A DNA stretch of 64,000 bases, taken from NCBI RefSeq assembly GCF_023101765.2, contig NC_064238.1:866001-930000 (forward strand), read 5' to 3'. This stretch comes from Spodoptera frugiperda. Lineage: Eukaryota; Arthropoda; Insecta; Lepidoptera; Noctuidae. The notes beneath the pieces were generated by a model. It saw only the letters and a list, made by a program, of their open reading frames with translations, had not been told where the DNA came from and made no database searches. Below, in pieces: positions 47,531-59,770 of this stretch. Position 1 is the stretch's first letter, and each line of letters opens with the position of its first letter. Position numbers and translations under genes: made by a program.

Positions 47531-50457
47531 CAGACTACCACGATAATATTAGTTATTATTCACCTAAAAAGTAAAAATCACTGGTAGTAAACGTAAATTC
47601 ATTTTCAACAACTCATTTTACATTTAACCCTCCTCAACAAAGACAAAGCGAAGTTTTTTCTTTTGTATACATTAACACATCCATGTTTTCGTACTAACCA
47701 TATTGTAAAACAGAGGAATATAAATTTTATTTGAATACATTAAAATTCAGGAACATTTCTCGGAGTTCAGTTGCCTCCGTATTCTGGTAATCTGCGTTAT
47801 AAATGGTATAACTACTATAACCTAAACATCGCTCCATCAACACAGCAAATCTTCAAGAACGTAAGTTGAAAACGTAAAGCGATTGCAGTAAGAGAATCTT
47901 AAACAAATGTATCAGATAAAAAGCAGAGATATTTTCATATCTTCTGTTATTAATTTATCTTTACATATTAAACTATAATACACATTTTATTTCAACAATG
48001 CTGCATAACTTCTTTCAAGCTTTTGATCGCATTAAAAGTAACACGTTAATTATTATTTATGTTTTTTTCGATTTATTCACACATGAGCCTTTAATATTGG
48101 TTGAAACTAGTCGAGTTCCTCTTCAAACAGTTACACGAGTAAGCCAAAACACAATAATTAAGACCATATTTTTTTAGGGTAGGAAGATTTTGTTATATTA
48201 TTCTGTTTGGCGTTCCTTAGGGATCGTCCTATGCCCAAGTTTCCTCAAATTAATTTCGATATTCCTTAAATGTCCACTGTTTGTAAGTTTGAATATATTA
48301 ATTTTACAACTTTATGTTCTTCCAAAAAATAATGTTGTTTGACATCCGCGATATTTCTGTGACTTCACCCGCACCATGGCACGTCGCGTTCCCTCCGCCG
48401 CTCTCTAATTTTGTATGCTCTGTTGTTTCACCGCATTTATTTTTCTTCGCGGTCTAATTCTCTTTGTTGTCTCAGTCGTTTCGCAACCAAATTTCGCGGA
48501 ATGAGGTCCGTGGTTGAAATGAAATTGGTATTCGGAATGAATTGGGCTCCTCCGTAAGTTTTGCGGACCCTTGATTTTTAATTCGATTTGTGCTTCGCAC
48601 GGATGCTGAATATTAACCCACTTTACAATACAACACCAAAACAATGCCTAAGTATATGCCGAGAACTCATAATTTTGGGGAAAAAGAACAAAGTTTTATT
48701 TAGGTCCCTTCATTCTTTCGGTACCAGAAGTACCCTAATTATTCTCTTGCCTTTCAAAACAATGTGATTTCTAATTCTAAATTGCAGTTGTTGCAAGCGA
48801 ATTCATGTCATCAGCATAATTACAAGGAAAATCACAATTTGTCCATACTCTGTATTATACTGTTCCAGAATAATAGTTAACAAGCCTGATCTACTTCAGC
48901 AACATTATCTAATTAGCACTAAACAACAGTGAACTAATTCCAGCCAATATGCAAGTCATCATTGCGGCTAACTAATTAAGCCAGCGCTCTCACGCTGAAT
49001 ACGATTCTTCAAATGCTTTTAGTACTGTGGAAATCTTTTCATCGGATTCTGTATTTATACGTTAGACTTTATTATGTTTTGGCTCAGCGCTGACGTCTTT
49101 ATAATGTGTGTTATGCGCGAATGTGATTAGTCATGCCATTTCTTACGGATGAAGTACTGGATAAATATATAAGATAAACTAGTGATTTTTGAGAATAGAG
49201 TCAGTATTTAATTGGGTTTCGATGATCAAAAGAAAATAATAATTGATAAGCTAATGACAAAGAAGTTACAACAATAATTACATTCCAACAAGTACTCGTA
49301 ACTTACCTGAGCGCCAAATAACAATTCCACGAAGAGCCTGAATCAATCTTTGTACACATCAACAATTACACACAGGAGAAACATCCAACCGAATTATCTC
49401 ATAACAGAAATAAGTAACATCACAATGATATTATTGTTAGAGACATCAGCAAGACAGATGGTGCGGTCAACGCATGAATATTTCAAGAGTGGCATTAGGA
49501 CATGGGAAAATAAATATGGCGGACTTGACTGAACGCATTTGTACATAAATCGTGGTACCGGCCGTGTTTGAATTACCAATGAAAGGGACCAAACGCGGGT
49601 TATTTATCAGTTAACCGTATATCCATCTCCGTGGCTCGGATAGCATGCTGATTTTATATTGAAAACTCACGGAAGTCATGTACTATTGAATTATAATGAG
49701 ACTGTAATCTGACATATTGTACCGATCTCTTATCGAATAAATAACCTTTTTATACCAGTAAGTTTTCTCACGTAAAGTTTCCGTAAGCCACATAAGCCGC
49801 TACTTAATTGTATCCCAACACAATATCGTTATGAAAAACTTGGCCCTCGTAATATTCTGTTGCGACGGCAGAAAATACTAATTCTTATAACTAGCGGGCA
49901 AGTCGCTCACGTTCTCGCCGAGGACGAGACAAATAAAGCAAGACGCTGGTAAACCAGGCCTTGAAATAATAACCGAACCCGAGCCACATGTCGGCCTAAT
50001 ACCGCGCGGCATCTCGTAAAAAATAAGAAGAGGAACCCGCAAAATACTCACTATTACATCTCGTAGAAAAAATTGGAAATACATTTGTTCGAAAGCGAAA
50101 TCGGACTGCGTGTAGCGAGATCGGTGTCAGACATTTTGATATCACTCTGTATATCTCACACCCGCGCCACGTTACTCCTAGATTCTCAATTCTTTTATGA
50201 ATAACGTTTATTCAAAAATGATGTTCGTGTTAGTTTCTCGGATGGGGCCGTTTGGTGTTAAAATTGGCAAGCGATCGCGATGTAAGTGATAAATGTTGTA
50301 TGCAACCGCAGGTGCAGCTAGTCTAAATCGTATTGATGTAGGAAATTGTGATATGTTCTAGGTAAACGATTTATTAAGGAACATTATTCAATAAGTAACT
50401 CTTTTTCATCTTACCTAGACTGTTACAAAGTGCCACAACTAAACATTCGATATGTTA
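47531..50457. other. 2.9-kb stretch without recognised gene
   Basis: 48360-48600 and 49890-50130 are CpG-rich and single-copy. The 79-codon minus frame at 48405-48644 overlaps the first but has no recognised domain. No repeats identified. Confidence 0.4.
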
Positions 50458-50793
50458 GGGTGCTTTTCCACTAGAGATATGCTATGCTACGTTGCTGTGG
50501 ATGCGTTTGGCTTTCACCAATCAAATTCATGGTGGAAACGGACTCAGCTATGTTTTTTATATGGAAAGATGCGTGCTATGGATGTGTGCTATGGATGGCT
50601 TCCATACTATTGATACATCGTATATTCGAGCTGCGCATCTTCATCATACAGCTATTTTGCGGTGGCGCAACTTCATAGCGCATCTTACTCACACAGCTAC
50701 ATAGGTTTACATTAGCGGAAACGGTCACATAGTTTCACAACTTAGCTATTACGTAGGATTGCTACATAGCACATCTCTGGTGGAAGAGCGCCC
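50458..50793 (+). mobile_element. MITE family E, copy 3 (longest)
   Basis: The left end GGGTGCTTTTCCACTAGAGA and the right end read in reverse, GGGCGCTCTTCCACCAGAGA, agree over about 29 bp with few changes. The interior carries the repeated words GTGCTATGGA and CATAGC, and is non-coding. Flanks TTA and TCA could be a worn 3-bp target duplication. The transposase source is unknown. Confidence 0.75.
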
Positions 50794-51543
50794 TCATGAT
50801 ATAAAGCAGGTACCTACATACAAATATTTAACAAATAAAACATTATCCTATCAACCAAGAATGTTGATACAGAAATACCGGTTAAATCCAAAGAAAATTA
50901 TTTCACACTTTAGAATTATCAGCAGAGTTTCCTTCAACAAAGTCAAGTCAAAGGAGCAAAAGGGGATCTTTAACCACTTGAAGTCATACCCTTCCGAGTT
51001 TAAAGATCAGAATAATTATATTAATGACACAAAGAAGAAAGTTTTGTTGGAACACGATACTCCAGCCCGAGGAAAGTGATAACGTTGCTTTGGGTAGCCG
51101 TTTCAATAGATACTCGTATAATTTTAATATCATTATCTTTGTGCTTTTACGGACCTTGTTGCTGATTAAAATAAATAAAAATTGAATTAATTTGTGTTAA
51201 AATTACTACAGTGGATTTACGTGTTTTTTTTTCAATAAATTCACATTTGGCACATGGATAATGGGCTTCCTCTACCTAAGGGGGTTTGTAATCACCACAC
51301 TTAGTATGTTGGACATTGCAGTTTCAAAGGCTCAGTCAAAATAGAAATGAAGCTATTTTTAACCGACTTAATAAAATATAATTTCGGTATATTAACCGAT
51401 TTACTTTAACTTTTGAAAGCGGTTCCCTTTTTTATAAAAAGTTTATATAATTAAAAAGATTTTATTTGATAGCAACTCTGTGTTCATCGCGATAAGCATC
51501 AAAATCTCAAAAACTGCTTCTATCCAACATCACGTTGGCCATT
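50794..51543. other. Interval with one ambiguous open frame
   Basis: A plus frame open to 51079 (TGA at 51077-51079) is lysine-rich and has no recognised domain. Its ATG lies inside MITE E, so at best it would be an exon with another start. At 51405-51435 a GCGGTTCCCTTTTTTAT block matches the end of the repeat at 28965-29185. Confidence 0.3.
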
Positions 51544-52286
51544 TCGACACCAGCAATTTATACTACGCTAACTCAAAAAGCGTACTTTACAGTAGAGGCG
51601 TTTAAAGGTAAAAACGTGATAACTTTTACATTAATTAAGATACTTTTTTGAAATTTGGTATGCTTAATATTTAATTTATTCATTGTAATATCTCATATTT
51701 ATATTTCCTTAATTATTTCTATTTTTTGATTTAGCGCAAGTTAGCCGTATATAAACGTAATTCATCAAAAAAATGTTACATCTTATACACGTCTAACTAA
51801 TGTTAGCGTAGTGTAGTACGGGAGGTCGTAGTGCATAATCAATCATCTGATGCATATTTCAATATTTTATAAAGAACATGTACTTACTTACAAAAAGAAT
51901 AGTCAACGTACCATTAATAAACTAATTAATACGTTAACACATAAGTATTTACTATGTAAAAGTCGCTAAGTAGGTCATTTTACAAACGAACAAGTATACA
52001 CACGAACGCACTAAACTACGCTAACTATGAGTTAGTGCAGTGTTGCACGGATTTTGACCAAAGTGATCTCCGCGCACACTCCGCTAATAATAGTTGGCGT
52101 AATATAAATCGAGTGATTTCAAAAAGTACCTTTACTTAGCGTTTTATAAGATTTGTAACTTTCTTATTTTTGTATATTTCTTCTCAATTTTTTTATGACG
52201 TATGTAAACACACATTTTAAGCAACTTGGAATAAAAAAAGTTTTTTCCAAATTTCGAGTTAGCGTAGTATAAATTGCTGGTGTCGA
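51544..52286 (-). mobile_element. 743-bp TIR element, copy 2 (inverted)
   Basis: Read on the minus strand it follows 14765-15506 almost base for base, including both terminal repeats, the CGTACTTTACAGTAGAGGCG block and the TACGCTAACT variants. The two copies differ at scattered positions only, so both insertions are recent or were homogenised. Non-coding. Confidence 0.8.
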
Positions 52287-53312
52287 TTTGAGTTCTCAAG
52301 GTCAAATCGTTCAATTAAGATTTCAAAACTGGCAATTTAAAAGAAACATACTCGAAACTTTTTACTTCAGATTCCAATATTCCCAAAGCTGCCGAGTTCT
52401 TGCGAAATTTTGTTACAATTGTTTCACATAAAGATCTTTGATTCGAGAATGAGTTGTTTACAAACACGAAGTCATCGGGAACTGTTGGTAACGAAGGGTC
52501 GGGACTTTAGAAGCAAAAAGTTGAGAGTTTCATTAGGAACTTGATTAAGTATGTAAATGTGCCTACAAGTTTCCCCGTTCGAAGTCAGTGGACGCTGAAA
52601 TTTTTAACTCTTACGTAAATATTTTCTTGTCAATGTAAAGGGCGAGTTTTGAAGTACTGCAACCTTCTTTGGGTTCATATTTACAAGAATAACGCACAAC
52701 AAGTTTACTGAGAATAAAATCGACGAATTATTTATAGCTCTAAATATACCCTGCGTATCTTTTGATATTAATTAAGTAGCTGTTAAAATCTTCATGTAAA
52801 TGAATATTTCAATATTTATCAAGGCAAAACAAAGATCATTTTAAGCTGCAGAAAATCAGATGAAACTGTCCTCTTAACAATAATTGTCTGGCCCCTGGCC
52901 TTTGTACATTTCAAATCCCTAACAAGATCTCAAGAAAAGTCATTAGAAAACACGTTCGCGAAGCTTTTATTTTCGATTTTAGCCCACTCACTGTTCCACT
53001 CAGTTGAACGCCGAGGTAGATTCATTGTTAGCGCCCACTTTACTACAAAAAACCACTTGAGCAGCATTCGCTAATGAAATAAAAATCTCTACTACAAACC
53101 CGTGAAACGCTCCAGTATTGTGTTTTTCGTTATGGATATAACTGGCTCTTCCTGCGGTTTTGCTCGTGTGATTTACGATGTTTGTGGGAAGAGTAAAAGT
53201 TCAGTACCATTTTCGGAAAATGCATCCGATAAATTTTAATAAAAGAATGGTTCTGAACTAGTGCTGATAGTGTGCGGAAAAGAAACGGTGTAGGTTTTAG
53301 CAAATTTTTATG
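52287..53312. other. Stretch without recognised gene
   Basis: No open frame or repeat recognised; base composition ordinary for the window. Confidence 0.45.
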
Positions 53313-53563
53313 TTATAAGCCGGTAAACGAGCAGATAGATTGCCTGATGGTAAGCAATCGCTGCCGTCCATGGACACACGAAACAGAGGCGTTACAAATG
53401 CGTTGTCGGCCGTTGGGGTTAAGAATTTAAGGGTTTTTGGGGAATCGGGGATCGGTAACCTTATTCCTCACACAACGGAAAACAATGCAAGCGTTGTTTC
53501 ACGTCGGTTTTCTGTGAAGCCGTGGGATCCGGTCGAATCGGACCATTCGTGTCGAAGCATGTC
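53313..53563 (-). mobile_element. SINE-like family A, copy 6
   Basis: The family is read in reverse: TTATAAGCCGGTAAACGAGC, GATGGTAAGCAATCGCTGCC, GTTTCACGTCGGTTTTCTGT and CCATTCGTGTCGAAGCATG. One of two minus-strand copies. The 79-codon plus frame is accidental. Confidence 0.8.
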
Positions 53564-55161
53564 TTATAAGAAAGTGTAAAAAATAAAATTGCAAGGAACT
53601 TTTACTTTCATCTGATTTGAGAAAGTAATTACACTTTTTGGTCTTCGTTTACCCTTTAGATAGACCAAACGTTTAAATAAGTGCGACCAAGTCTGAACGC
53701 TGTCTGTGCTAATTAATGTAATGTATGATACAAGCTGCAATATAGTAAGTGATATATTGATCTTCAGTACCCAGGGAATATTGAATTTAAACATCCCCAC
53801 TAAGTGATTAAATTCTCTTTATCCTTCCTAAGTGATTATCTCTAAGGGATGGGGGAAGTAAGGTTGATAAATACATTCGAGCAGTTATTCTAATCAGCGA
53901 GGCTGTTCTATAACTGCCAATCCGAAACATTCGAAGTGAGTTCCAACGCATTCTTGTCCGTCATTGGTCAAGATTATTCTAACAACATATTTTACTTACA
54001 ATGTTTAGATACAATTACAGAATAAACTGAACACATTTGACAAGTATTTAACACAATGTTAATATCTTAGATTGAGCATTGTGAGCTTCTTTTCATAGTC
54101 CACTGCTAGGTAAAGGTCTCCTTTCAAATCTTTGACCACAGTGGATTAAATCAGGCGATCAATTCACTTGATTTGTAACTCATTAGAAGCATATGTTCAG
54201 CAATAGATATTTAGTGGCTGATACTATCTACAACGATCAGATGATGATGTATTATCATGTTGCTTAATCCTGAATTTAATCATTTATGTATTGAATGTAA
54301 TGGCAAACAATACGGTATCAGAGAGAGTAAATTTTGTACGGTAAGCACGATTTAGAATTTCGAGCTGTTGTTGATAAATGGCCTTACCTAGTTACCTATT
54401 CGAAGTTTAAACCTGAATGCTACTTATGTACTTAAGTTATGCTAATGGCCAAGTCAATGATGCAGTTTCAATGATGTTTATTTTTCATGTAATTATTGTT
54501 AATATATGCCAAGTGAGGTGATTATTGCAATCTTCTTATGTAGACGAGGCTCATAGTCCAGTAGCTGATATTCGTGACCTGTTAATGATAATTTCCTTAA
54601 ACAAAACTTAATACATGGTGCCACAATAGTACAGTGTCACTATCAAATCTATAGAATTTCATATTCACTCGTCGGACTAACATGTAAATGCCATTTGTCT
54701 AGGTTAGCCAGTCTATTTCGAATCCCAGCTAATTGAGTATATCAACAAAACCTTGTTTATTTTCGAGGTTGTGGACTTGCAGTGGTTTTGACCTGTTATT
54801 CTTTGATTATGGGCGACTGTTGAGATGCGGGCACGGCGCCGCCTCCGGCCGGCTGCCTTTGATCCCGACTCACCTGCGTCTAATTTTACTTACTAGGTCA
54901 CCTTTGGCGCAGTCTCACTTTTCTTTTTTTTTTTAAGAAAACGAGACATTTCGTTTGTTTTTGTTTTAATTCTAGAAATTGTTATTTGATTATCGATTTG
55001 ATGTCAAACTGTTTCATTGGTTTCGGGTATCTATCGTCTTGAGTTAGTTAGGCATGCTTGTAGTGTAATTTATTGGTCAAAATATAACAGGCAAAAATTA
55101 ATTTGGAGACAAGAACGCAAAACTTCTACTAATGTTTTATTCCAAAATATGTTAACATAAT
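53564..55161. other. Stretch with a weak LINE scrap
   Basis: 54096-54128 (TAGTCCACTGCTAGGTAAAG) resembles the GTCCACTGCTGGACATAGG block of the RTE fragment at 33164, in the same orientation, but is too short for certainty. 54685-54701 matches the hairpin arm at 10080-10096. A GC-rich patch lies at 54820-54880. Confidence 0.35.
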
Positions 55162-55320
55162 GGTGCTCCCACACAGCGGTTATATAACGTTATACAACAA
55201 TGTGTAACAATAACATTTGTGTTTAAACAAATTATAACAGTGGTTGTAGAGTATGTTACATGCTGTTATAAATGTTACACAATGTTGTATAACGTTATAT
55301 AACTGCTGTGTGGGAGCACC
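55162..55320. mobile_element. 159-bp foldback MITE
   Basis: The outer arms of about 47 bp are nearly perfect complements: the left opens GGTGCTCCCACACAGCGGTT and the right, read in reverse, GGTGCTCCCACACAGCAGTT. Both continue with ATATAACGTTATACAACA. A 60-bp loop region lies between. Non-coding. Target-site duplication unclear (left flank ACATAAT, right flank TTAAAGT). Confidence 0.85.
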
Positions 55321-55945
55321 TTAAAGTAAAAAATAAAACTTAATTACACTTGGCACTCCTGTTGTCGGAAGAGGCTCGGGATGTTATTAAAATACACCTA
55401 CAGTACCTACACCCTCTTCGTACCAGTTTGATAGACCACATGCTGGGCAGAAGCACCCTCTCTGTCTAACTTCTTGTCATGTTTTCCAATATATACAACC
55501 CCTAAGTCTTTTGCGACACTTAGGGGAGTTTGAACGTCAGGAGTACTCAAATAAAAAAATAGACTTAAAGATTTAGGTTTTGAATTATAACGAAATATTT
55601 TAAACGCGTAAATATTAACCAGTATTGTTAATATTACATTAACACACCGCATGTCAAAAAAATACGTGTAGGTATAAGTGGAATTAAAACTAAAAATCTT
55701 ACTGAATTGTTAGTGTAGCATAGATTTCCGCTATGTAACGCCTGATTCTATCCCGTAAATATTTACTTATTTTTATTAAACCCACAGTGCAACTCTACTT
55801 CATGAACATTGGTCCATCGAAGTATATCAAAATATCCCCAGCGTTCGTTATTGACTTAAAATCGTGAACAACGTTAAACTTGATCAACGGAGTTCTCAAA
55901 CCGACGCATAATACCGTCCAAGTTGAATTAGTTCGGCTTGTGGCC

Positions 55946-55981
55946 ACCGGACATAACCGGACACCACCGGATTTTACCGGA
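55946..55981. repeat. ACCGGA motif repeated four times at 10-bp spacing
   Basis: ACCGGA begins at 55946, 55956, 55966 and 55976, exactly one DNA turn apart, with unlike spacers (CATA, CACC, TTTT). The 73-codon minus frame 55795-56016 crosses it. It could be a worn decamer satellite or phased protein-binding sites. Confidence 0.7.
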
Positions 55982-56275
55982 CCACGGACTTGAGAACGAC
56001 TGGATCCAACTAGCAATCTGCAATCTTCACATGTATATCGTATGAAGTTGTATTATTAGATTTGTTGTTTTTGATTGAAAATTTAATATACATTTACAAA
56101 ATTAATAATCATGCATTTTTATTTTATGATAGAAGATAACTCGATACTGATTGAATGATGCATTGACCATAACCATCACTTATAAATATTAGAAAGACGT
56201 CCGCGACTCTATCTAAGTTCTCATACAAGAGACTTGAATGTGAATCTACACTCAAATATAAAAAGCTAAAGATTT

Positions 56276-56420
56276 TTTTTGTTTGAACGCGCTAATGTCC
56301 GGAACTATCGTACCGGTTCGAAGTAAAAATATTGTTGTGTTGACACAAGTGGTGAAAACATCACGCTACAGTTAATCTGGGCTGAGCAGAGCGAGTGAAA
56401 CCGCGCGAAAGTAGTATAAG
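56276..56420 (+). mobile_element. Dispersed repeat with GAACGCGCTAAT head
   Basis: TTTGAACGCGCTAATGTCCG, a decayed AACTA..GGTTCGAAGTAAAAA block, and AAACATCACGCTACAGTTAA with GAGCAGAGCGAG. I recall a widespread lepidopteran family with GAACGCGCTAATCTC and ATCATCACGCTACGACC. Class unknown; one copy here. Confidence 0.4.
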
Positions 56421-57462
56421 CGTCACATAATATTTTAAGTTTAAAAGATCTTCTTCATCCCACTCCTTAGAAGCACATAGACATTGTATCGGCTGCAATG
56501 CAACTGCTTTAACTTGTCATATTTCAATGGATATTGTACTAAACATTTAGAATGCAAGTTTACTCAACAAGGTTTTCTTGAAAATCTTGGTAATTATTTT
56601 ATGTAACAAAGTATTGTAATACTGCCCAGATGTCCATAAATTTTCAAGGACCTAGTGGCCATAGTTACCTAGCAAGTTAGTGGCACTCAGTCTCAGTTGC
56701 ATCGTTAATTGCAACGACCCACACTAGGTCAGTGATGCTCAAAATATGTAGACACTATTTATCAGAACATTGTATGGGTACTTCAGTTGACTGTTCACTA
56801 AAGAGTTTTCTTAGCTGTTTAGAGTAGGATTAAATGTCATCGCATACATAAACGGCCAGGACACGATACGGCTCTGGCTCGGCGTATTTTTGCTTTGGAA
56901 ACAATATAAAAAGGCTGTAAGTGCGCTGCCAGCGTGCGCACCGCGTGCTTACAGCTCTTTTGTAATGATGTTATGAAATATGTCATACAACATAAGATTT
57001 AATGTTTAAATTTAAATGATAAGTTAATTGCTGGGTTGGAACGGTGCCGTTTAAATGTGATATTACTTTAATATTTACTAATGTATTATTTTGTAAGCCT
57101 GGTTACTATTGTCCTAATCAAAGAAAATGCAGAATTTTGATATTGAAAAAAGATACCGTGGTCAGTGGTTTAAATACCGCTGCATGACTGATATATTTAT
57201 TTTATCAGTTAAAAGCAACAATACAACTTACTCAAAATCTCGCTTTTTTCACAAAAGTTTGACAATCGCTGTGAACTTATACACTCTGTGTCGAAACGAC
57301 CCACGTGTTTATGTATTATTATGTTAAGAACGTCATATAATTATTTTATTCGTTTAAGTTTAGAGTCTGTAACATATTGCATTGTACATGAACCCCCACT
57401 TCTAACGATTCTCAAGGAAATGTACGAAATTTGAAATTAAAATTTTAGTCAGAAAATATACC
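56421..57462. other. Stretch with a GC-rich, TATA-adjacent patch
   Basis: 56840-56955 is CpG-rich. TATAAAAAGG at 56905 precedes GCTGTAAG, which pairs with CTTACAGC 26 bp further on. No open frame follows and no initiator motif is seen, so a promoter is only a weak possibility. Confidence 0.25.
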
Positions 57463-57557
57463 GACTGCACGGTTAGCGCCGTCGTTGGGCAACTGGCTGC
57501 CGGGTTTGAATCCCGCACAGTGCAAGTCTTTGTGTGATCCACAAATTGTTGTTTCGC
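57463..57557 (+). mobile_element. SINE family D, copy 6 (3'-truncated)
   Basis: GACTGCACGGTTAGCGCCG, GGGCAACTGGCTGCCGGG, B-box GGGTTTGAATCCCGCAC and GATCCACAAATTGTTGTTTC. It ends abruptly where a family C scrap begins. Confidence 0.7.
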
Positions 57558-57596
57558 CAATAATTCTTTGCTCGAGCCCGGTAGTCGCACTTGCAA
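57558..57596 (-). mobile_element. SINE family C scrap
   Basis: CCAATAATTCTTTGCTCGAG and CCGGTAGTCGCACTTGCA are the head of family C read in reverse, with the B-box region deleted. Confidence 0.45.
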
Positions 57597-57948
57597 CAAT
57601 ATTTTCTATACTTAAAGAGGAATATACGCTATGCTAATGATTCTATTGATAAAGAAATTAAGAAATAATGATTCTATTAATAAAGGAATAATTTTTGTGA
57701 TTACATTCTGTACCTACCATTCGTGTACTATAGGGATGTATTAAAACCCCTTGTTTATTATTTTAATCTTATCAATCCCATGGTAATTTCGTGCTACTAA
57801 TGCATGCCATGCGTTCTCGTAATCCATTAGTTTAGTATGCTATTATTGGATTATCAACGCTTATAAAGATATTATGTAATTTTATTACTATTTATTTTCA
57901 TATTATTAGACTATAGAATTTATAAGATAGTTAAACACGAGGTAAATT

Positions 57949-58360
57949 TAAGTGTGGGAGAGCTGCCCGGAGTGATACCACATCTTCACAGAAAACAGAC
58001 TTCACAAATAACACTTACGTTGTGTTTCTTTGTGCGAGTGAGGTTACCGGAGATCCAATTTTTTTTTTTTCTGTTTTTTTTTTAAAATATTAATTAATAA
58101 ATGTTTGTATTACTTTATATTTGTTTTAATTTTTGATTTGTTTTTGGTGAATCGTGCCCGGTGCAAAATAAATATTTTTTCTTTCTTTCTTTCAATTATC
58201 TTCCCAATTTTCATAATCCCCGATTCCTCAACAAACCTTAAATTCCTAACCCCCAAAAGACGGGCAACGCTCAGGTGTTTCGGGTGTCCATGGGCGGCGA
58301 CAATTGCTTACCATTAGGTGATCCGTCTGATCGTTTACCGGTTTATACCATAAAAAAAAA
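57949..58360 (+). mobile_element. SINE-like family A, copy 7 (interrupted)
   Basis: The head TAAGTGTGGGAGAGCTGCCC lacks the GCTTCGGCACG block. The 5' half runs to GGTTACCGGAGATCCAATT (58060) and the 3' half resumes at ATCTTCCCAATTTTCATAAT. The element then continues through CCATGGGCGGCGAC to ATACCATAAAAAAAAA. A 132-bp insertion separates the halves. Confidence 0.8.
58061..58192 (+). mobile_element. LINE 3' tail nested in SINE A
   Basis: The insert ends GCCCGGTGCAAAATAAATAT and a CTTTCTTTCTTTC simple tail, as many LINE 3' ends do. CAATT at 58056-58060 is repeated at 58193-58197 and is the likely target-site duplication. Heavily 5'-truncated. Confidence 0.65.
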
Positions 58361-59677
58361 TTATGCCAAATATTCTTTCATTGAAATATTTCAGAATTGT
58401 TAAAATATTCCAAACTTTTGTGTGTCCATCACAATATTCAGTGACTTGATAGCCAATTAGAAAGCCAAGACTCTCGTCTATACCTTAGGTGGCTCTCGTT
58501 ACGAGAGCGATCAAAGGTTTGAACTATAATGGACTGGTGTCCAAAGTTGCAATACGTATTGTTATGAAGTTCCTGGATCTCGAACTTGGATTAATCTTGA
58601 TTGGGAATCTAAAGAATGTAGTAGAAAGTAACAATGTGAATGATATGCATGAAAGAGACTTCAGAAACGAAAATATGGCTCATTTAGGTTTACTGAAAAA
58701 CTAGGTCCATAGTTTTTTTATCAAACTTTTATTTAAATTTGGCGTGAAAAGCTAAACTTTTCAAGTAAGCTAAAGAGAAAACTCGGAAACTAAAAATACT
58801 CTTTCAAAATATTCGATTGCATGAAAATGCCATTAATAAAAAGGACATTATTGTCCATATATATAAAGTTGGTTGCGCCATTATTCTGTGAAATCATAGT
58901 ACAACGTCGTTACCCCAGAGCTACAGGTATTTCCTAGAACGTAACAAACATTGAGTGAGAACATTGAATATGCATCAGGGGTTGAGCTCCAACTATTTAT
59001 TGTTCCAACTGGATAGTTATTATTTTAGTCAATAGTTTGCGTCGAACGATCAACTTCGTGTATTTATAACCTCGACGGACGGAACTGTTGCTACATAATA
59101 GAGTGGCCTGACAAACAAAAGGGCAGAAAATATAACATGGCTAACAATGTTTCAAATAACATTCGGAATATTCAGTCGCGTTCAAACGCTGACCCACGAT
59201 ACTTTATCATTCCCAAAATGAAAATATTGAAGCCTACGTTTATCAAAATTTAAATTTTCGATCACGAGTATAATGTAGGTCGTACGTTTAAATTCTAAAA
59301 TGCAATTTGTGTCGGCAGAGGGCAGAGTGGGTGAGGTCTGAACTCCATTAGAATTTATGATACATGTAGGGGCCAAGAGTAATTAAAAGAGCCCGCAGAG
59401 GGAAATAACACACCGAAATACTGTAAAGTTATGGTATTATACTGGTGGAGCTACTTTGATAAATGGACTTGTTGTTCTGAAGAGGTCGATGACCAACTAT
59501 TGTTATGTTGGAACTAGGATTTCGAGGGCCATGGGTTAATGGTTAAGATTTTCTGGTACAAAAATATGAAGTTGCACAGCTTAATCTATATAAAAAATCC
59601 CAAATTCACCACAGTCAGATATCAAGTTCAACTTTTAATGTTAAGCACACATGAATCTGCTGCAACTGCAATTGCTG
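58361..59677. other. Stretch without recognised gene
   Basis: A perfect small hairpin, GCTCTCG TTA CGAGAGC, lies at 58492-58508. The 71-codon plus frame 58489-58704 starts in it and has no recognised domain. Nothing else named. Confidence 0.4.
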
Positions 59678-59770
59678 CGACTGCATGGTTGGCGCGGCAA
59701 CCGACTGTCGCGCAACGACAAGCGGTTTCGGCCTACACGCATCTACGATACAGGAGAAAATCCTAGTGTG
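59678..59770 (+). mobile_element. SINE family D, copy 7 (internally deleted)
   Basis: CGACTGCATGGTTGGCGCGG, CAACCGACTGTCGCGCAACG and CTACGATACAGGAGAAAATC then CTAGTGTG. The B box and the central part are deleted. Confidence 0.65.

Noticed and set aside
48405..48644. 79-codon minus-strand frame in a CpG-rich region
   Set aside because: No start context, domain or neighbouring exon; CpG richness alone lengthens chance frames.
55795..56016. 73-codon minus-strand frame with protein-like run near its end
   Set aside because: Part of it is made of the phased ACCGGA repeat and no family is recognised; insufficient to call an exon.
56900..56955. Promoter with TATA box
   Set aside because: TATAAAAAGG is followed by no initiator or open frame; kept only as a note in the interval description.
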